In this document: positions 6,126-7,615 of the stretch, in pieces | Position numbering within the stretch: the first letter of the stretch is position 1 | How the letters are laid out: every line of letters starts with the position of its first letter | From: Thermoanaerobaculales bacterium | Lineage (GTDB): Bacteria; Acidobacteriota; Thermoanaerobaculia; Thermoanaerobaculales; Sulfomarinibacteraceae | Direction of reading: 5' to 3' | DNA length: 7,615 nt | Assembly: GCA_025456385.1 (NCBI GenBank) | Contig: JALOKS010000114.1 | Location: 1-7,615 of the forward strand | Notes under the pieces: model-generated | What the model was told of the DNA's origin: nothing | The model's database searches: none | Seen by the model: the letters and a program-made list of their open reading frames with translations, nothing else | Program-made: the position numbers and the translations under genes

Positions 6126-7355
6126 GTGACCAGCTTCGGCTCTTTCTTCCGGCAGCTGGCCCGCGACCTGTGGAGCCAGAGGCTGCGCACCTTCCTCACC
6201 ACCTTCGGCATCGTCTGGGGCACTGTGGCGGTGAGCCTGCTGCTGGCCTTCGGCCACGGCCTCCACCGCCAGCTCGTCAAGAGCTCGGCCGGCCTCGGCG
6301 ACCGCATCGTCATCGCCTGGCCGATGCGCACCTCGATGGTCTACGAGGGCCTCGGCAAGGGCCGCGCGATGCAGATGATGGAGGAGGACATCGACGCCCT
6401 GCGGGCCGGGGCCGAGCTCCTGGAGGCGGTCTCGAGCGAGTACTCGGAGGGCCTCATCGCCCGTTACGGGGACCGTCAGCGCTCGGTCGACGTCAGCGGC
6501 GTGTCGCCCGAGTACGGCGCGATGCGCAACATGATCCCACGCCAGGGCGGGCGCTTCATCGACCCGATGGACATGGCGCAGCGGCGGCGGGTCGTCTTCG
6601 TGGGCAACGAGCTCGCCCAGGACCTCTTCGGCACCCTCGACGCGGTCGGCGAGACGGTGATGATCCACGGCTCGCCGTTCCTGGTCGTGGGCGTGCTGCA
6701 GCCGAAGGAGCAGGACTCCTCCTACTCCGGCCGCGACCACTCCAAGATGATCATCCCCGGCTCGACCTTCCGCGCCCTCACCGGCCAGAAGTACCTGGAC
6801 AACTTCATCTACAAGGCGCCGCGCCCCGACCTCAACGAGGTCCTCACCGGGCAGGTGCGCACCGTCCTCGCCGACCGCCTCCGCTTCCACCCCGACGACG
6901 ACCAGGCGGTGCAGGTCTGGGACACCACCGAGATGTTCGTGTTTCTCGACAACTTCATGCTCGGCTTCAAGGTCTTCCTCGGCATCATGGGCGTGCTCAC
7001 ACTGGTGGTCGGCGGCATCGGCGTCTCGAACATCATGAACGTCGTGGTCGAGGAGCGCACCCGGGAGATCGGCATCAAGATGGCGCTCGGCGCCCGCAGC
7101 CGCGCGATCCTCGCCCAGTTCCTGGCCGAGACCCTGATCCTGACCGCGGTCGGCGGCGCCATCGGGCTCGCGATCTCCTTCGGCATCTGTGCGGTCTTCC
7201 CGACCGACCTCGAGGAGTACGTCGGGCTGCCGACCCTGTCGCCGGGCCTCGCCGCGCTGACCGCCGCCGTGCTCGGCCTGGTGGGATTCATCGCCGGCTA
7301 CTTCCCGGCCCGCGACGCCTCCCGCCTCGACCCGGTCGTGGCGATGAAGCTCTAG
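6126..7355 (+). CDS. ABC transporter permease, MacB/FtsX type (permease 1)
   Basis: This is a 409-residue inner-membrane permease without a fused ATPase domain. The order is a short cytoplasmic N-terminus with a basic amphipathic stretch, TM1 at about 22-44, a large periplasmic MacB-PCD-like domain (about 45-275), then the FtsX domain with TM2 (about 281-305), TM3 (about 330-355) and TM4 (about 374-394). The cytoplasmic loop VVEERTREIGIKMALGAR (306-323) is the hallmark coupling segment that contacts the ATPase, and the C-terminus FPARDASRLDPVVAMKL is typical. The GTG at 6126 is chosen because the protein then begins just ahead of TM1. The upstream in-frame ATG at 6066 would add about 20 residues encoded by the repeat arm. 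The start overlaps the bridging frame's stop (GTGA), and GAGGG lies 7 nt before it. MacB itself fuses ATPase and permease; here the ATPase must be a separate gene, not seen in the window. Confidence 0.94.
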   Translation: MTSFGSFFRQLARDLWSQRLRTFLTTFGIVWGTVAVSLLLAFGHGLHRQLVKSSAGLGDRIVIAWPMRTSMVYEGLGKGRAMQMMEEDIDALRAGAELLEAVSSEYSEGLIARYGDRQRSVDVSGVSPEYGAMRNMIPRQGGRFIDPMDMAQRRRVVFVGNELAQDLFGTLDAVGETVMIHGSPFLVVGVLQPKEQDSSYSGRDHSKMIIPGSTFRALTGQKYLDNFIYKAPRPDLNEVLTGQVRTVLADRLRFHPDDDQAVQVWDTTEMFVFLDNFMLGFKVFLGIMGVLTLVVGGIGVSNIMNVVVEERTREIGIKMALGARSRAILAQFLAETLILTAVGGAIGLAISFGICAVFPTDLEEYVGLPTLSPGLAALTAAVLGLVGFIAGYFPARDASRLDPVVAMKL

Positions 7356-7356
7356 C

Positions 7357-7362
7357 AGGAGG
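7357..7362 (+). promoter_or_regulatory. Orphaned strong Shine-Dalgarno after permease 1
   Basis: AGGAGG lies 1 nt after the TAG stop of permease 1, followed by AACGG. No ATG or GTG is correctly spaced after it; the nearest candidate is a TTG at 7372 (9-nt spacing). The real start of permease 2 is 131 nt downstream, beyond repeat element 2. It may drive a short bridging frame from the TTG, or be the former ribosome binding site of permease 2 separated from its start by insertion of the element. Confidence 0.5.
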
Positions 7363-7367
7363 AACGG

Positions 7368-7493
7368 AAAATTGCGAATTTCGAATTTCGAATTTCGAAT
7401 TTCCCAACCGCCCACCCAGCTCACTGCAGGGAGCGGGTGGGGGAAAAATCCGAAATCCGAAATCCGAAATCCGAAATCGGGCGGGGGTGCGGT
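7368..7493 (+). repeat. Heptad-armed inverted-repeat element 2, between permease 1 and permease 2
   Basis: The left arm has four perfect CGAATTT units (7375-7402) preceded by a degenerate one; the right arm has four perfect AAATCCG units (7446-7473) and a fifth variant running into TCGGGCG (7477-7483). The 43-nt core contains an 11-bp stem with one bulged A: CCCACCC (7411-7417) and GCTC (7419-7422) pair with GAGC (7431-7434) and GGGTGGG (7435-7441) around an 8-nt loop. The left-arm and right-arm heptads are complementary at six of seven positions. The layout matches element 1 in arm length (28 nt), core length (43 against 46 nt), core theme and tail, though the heptad sequence differs. The frame from the TTG at 7372 is open for 41 codons and its TGA (7495-7497) overlaps the permease 2 GTG. 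Confidence 0.85.
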
Positions 7494-7615
7494 GTGAGGC
7501 TCCTCGATTGGCGGGTCGTGGGGTCGCTGTTCCTCAAGGCCTCGTCGCTGCAGCGCAAGCGGGCGGTGCTGACCGTCGCCGCGATCGCCTGGGGCACGGT
7601 GGCGATCGTCATGCT
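7494..7615 (+). CDS. ABC transporter permease, MacB/FtsX type (permease 2), N-terminal fragment cut by the window edge
   Basis: Forty complete codons are visible from the GTG at 7494, beginning VRLLDWRVVGSLFLKASSLQ. A basic segment (QRKRAVL) is followed by the start of TM1 (about 23-40, LTVAAIAWGTVAIVM). This part resembles permease 1 around its TM1: both share LT, a small residue, I, W-G-T-V-A and a following aliphatic run. That suggests a second FtsX-type permease that may pair with the first as a heterodimer. The start codon overlaps the TGA of the frame that runs through element 2, and only GGGG, 6 nt upstream, serves as a weak Shine-Dalgarno. The protein and the rest of the operon continue beyond the window. 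Confidence 0.85.
   Translation, partial: MRLLDWRVVGSLFLKASSLQRKRAVLTVAAIAWGTVAIVM

Noticed and set aside
3967..6129. Plus-strand open frame of about 720 codons across the SDR gene, the divergent region and the adaptor gene
   Set aside because: It is antisense to the SDR and out of frame with the adaptor, both of which have strong motifs. Only its last 44 codons, from the ATG at 5995, are of interest, as the bridging frame through element 1.
5995..6129. The 44- and 41-codon bridging frames as genuine protein genes
   Set aside because: Their sequences are translations of simple repeats with no sign of a conserved protein, and the left arms are read in different phases in the two elements. I treat them as possible coupling frames, not as annotated genes.
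5995..7497. CRISPR array or transposon as explanation for the AT-rich repeats
   Set aside because: The units are 7 nt with no spacers of CRISPR size, the arms are inverted, and there is no transposase or cas gene. At most they are non-autonomous elements.

Overview
This is a high-GC (roughly 70%) bacterial segment with GTG starts, good Shine-Dalgarno sequences on most genes, and a Gram-negative type of tripartite export system (an HlyD/MacA-like adaptor with an N-terminal membrane anchor). Nothing in it fixes the phylum. High GC, a long adenosylcobalamin-dependent NrdJ, and AT-rich heptanucleotide repeats in a GC-rich background would fit an Acidobacteriota-, Gemmatimonadota- or Myxococcota-like organism, but that is a guess.

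Left half (1-4608, all minus strand): positions 1-3287 hold nrdJ, the class II (vitamin B12-dependent) ribonucleotide reductase. It is complete at the N-terminus and runs off the left edge. Upstream of it (3392-3438) is a strong sigma-70-type promoter covered by two NrdR-box-like sites 31 bp apart, so repression by NrdR is very likely. Then come a terminator-like stretch (about 3515-3570) and a 339-residue extended SDR that resembles SDR-type L-threonine 3-dehydrogenases.

Middle (4609-4897): a divergent intergenic region. It holds a long inverted repeat whose arms are made of GGACGC-type hexamers, and a 13-bp perfect palindrome.

Right half (4898-7615, plus strand): an ABC exporter operon of the MacAB/FtsX type. 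It has a periplasmic adaptor (4898-5998), a stand-alone MacB-like permease (6126-7355) and the start of a second, related permease (7494 to the edge). No ATPase gene lies in the window, so it is expected downstream.

The most unusual thing here is a pair of small repeat elements, one at each of the two junctions of this operon (about 5999-6125 and 7368-7493). Each has four AT-rich 7-nt repeats, a 43-46 nt GC-rich core that folds through CCCACCC/GGGTGGG-like arms, four inverted 7-nt repeats, and a TCGGGCG-containing tail that leads straight into a GTG start. In both, an open frame bridges the gap and its TGA overlaps the downstream GTG as GTGA. In the first element, the one degenerate heptad removes what would be an in-frame stop. 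The first core also carries a four-tract G-quadruplex motif. Together these suggest a repeat family that inserts at, or is tolerated at, gene junctions and may tune translation or mRNA stability within the operon.
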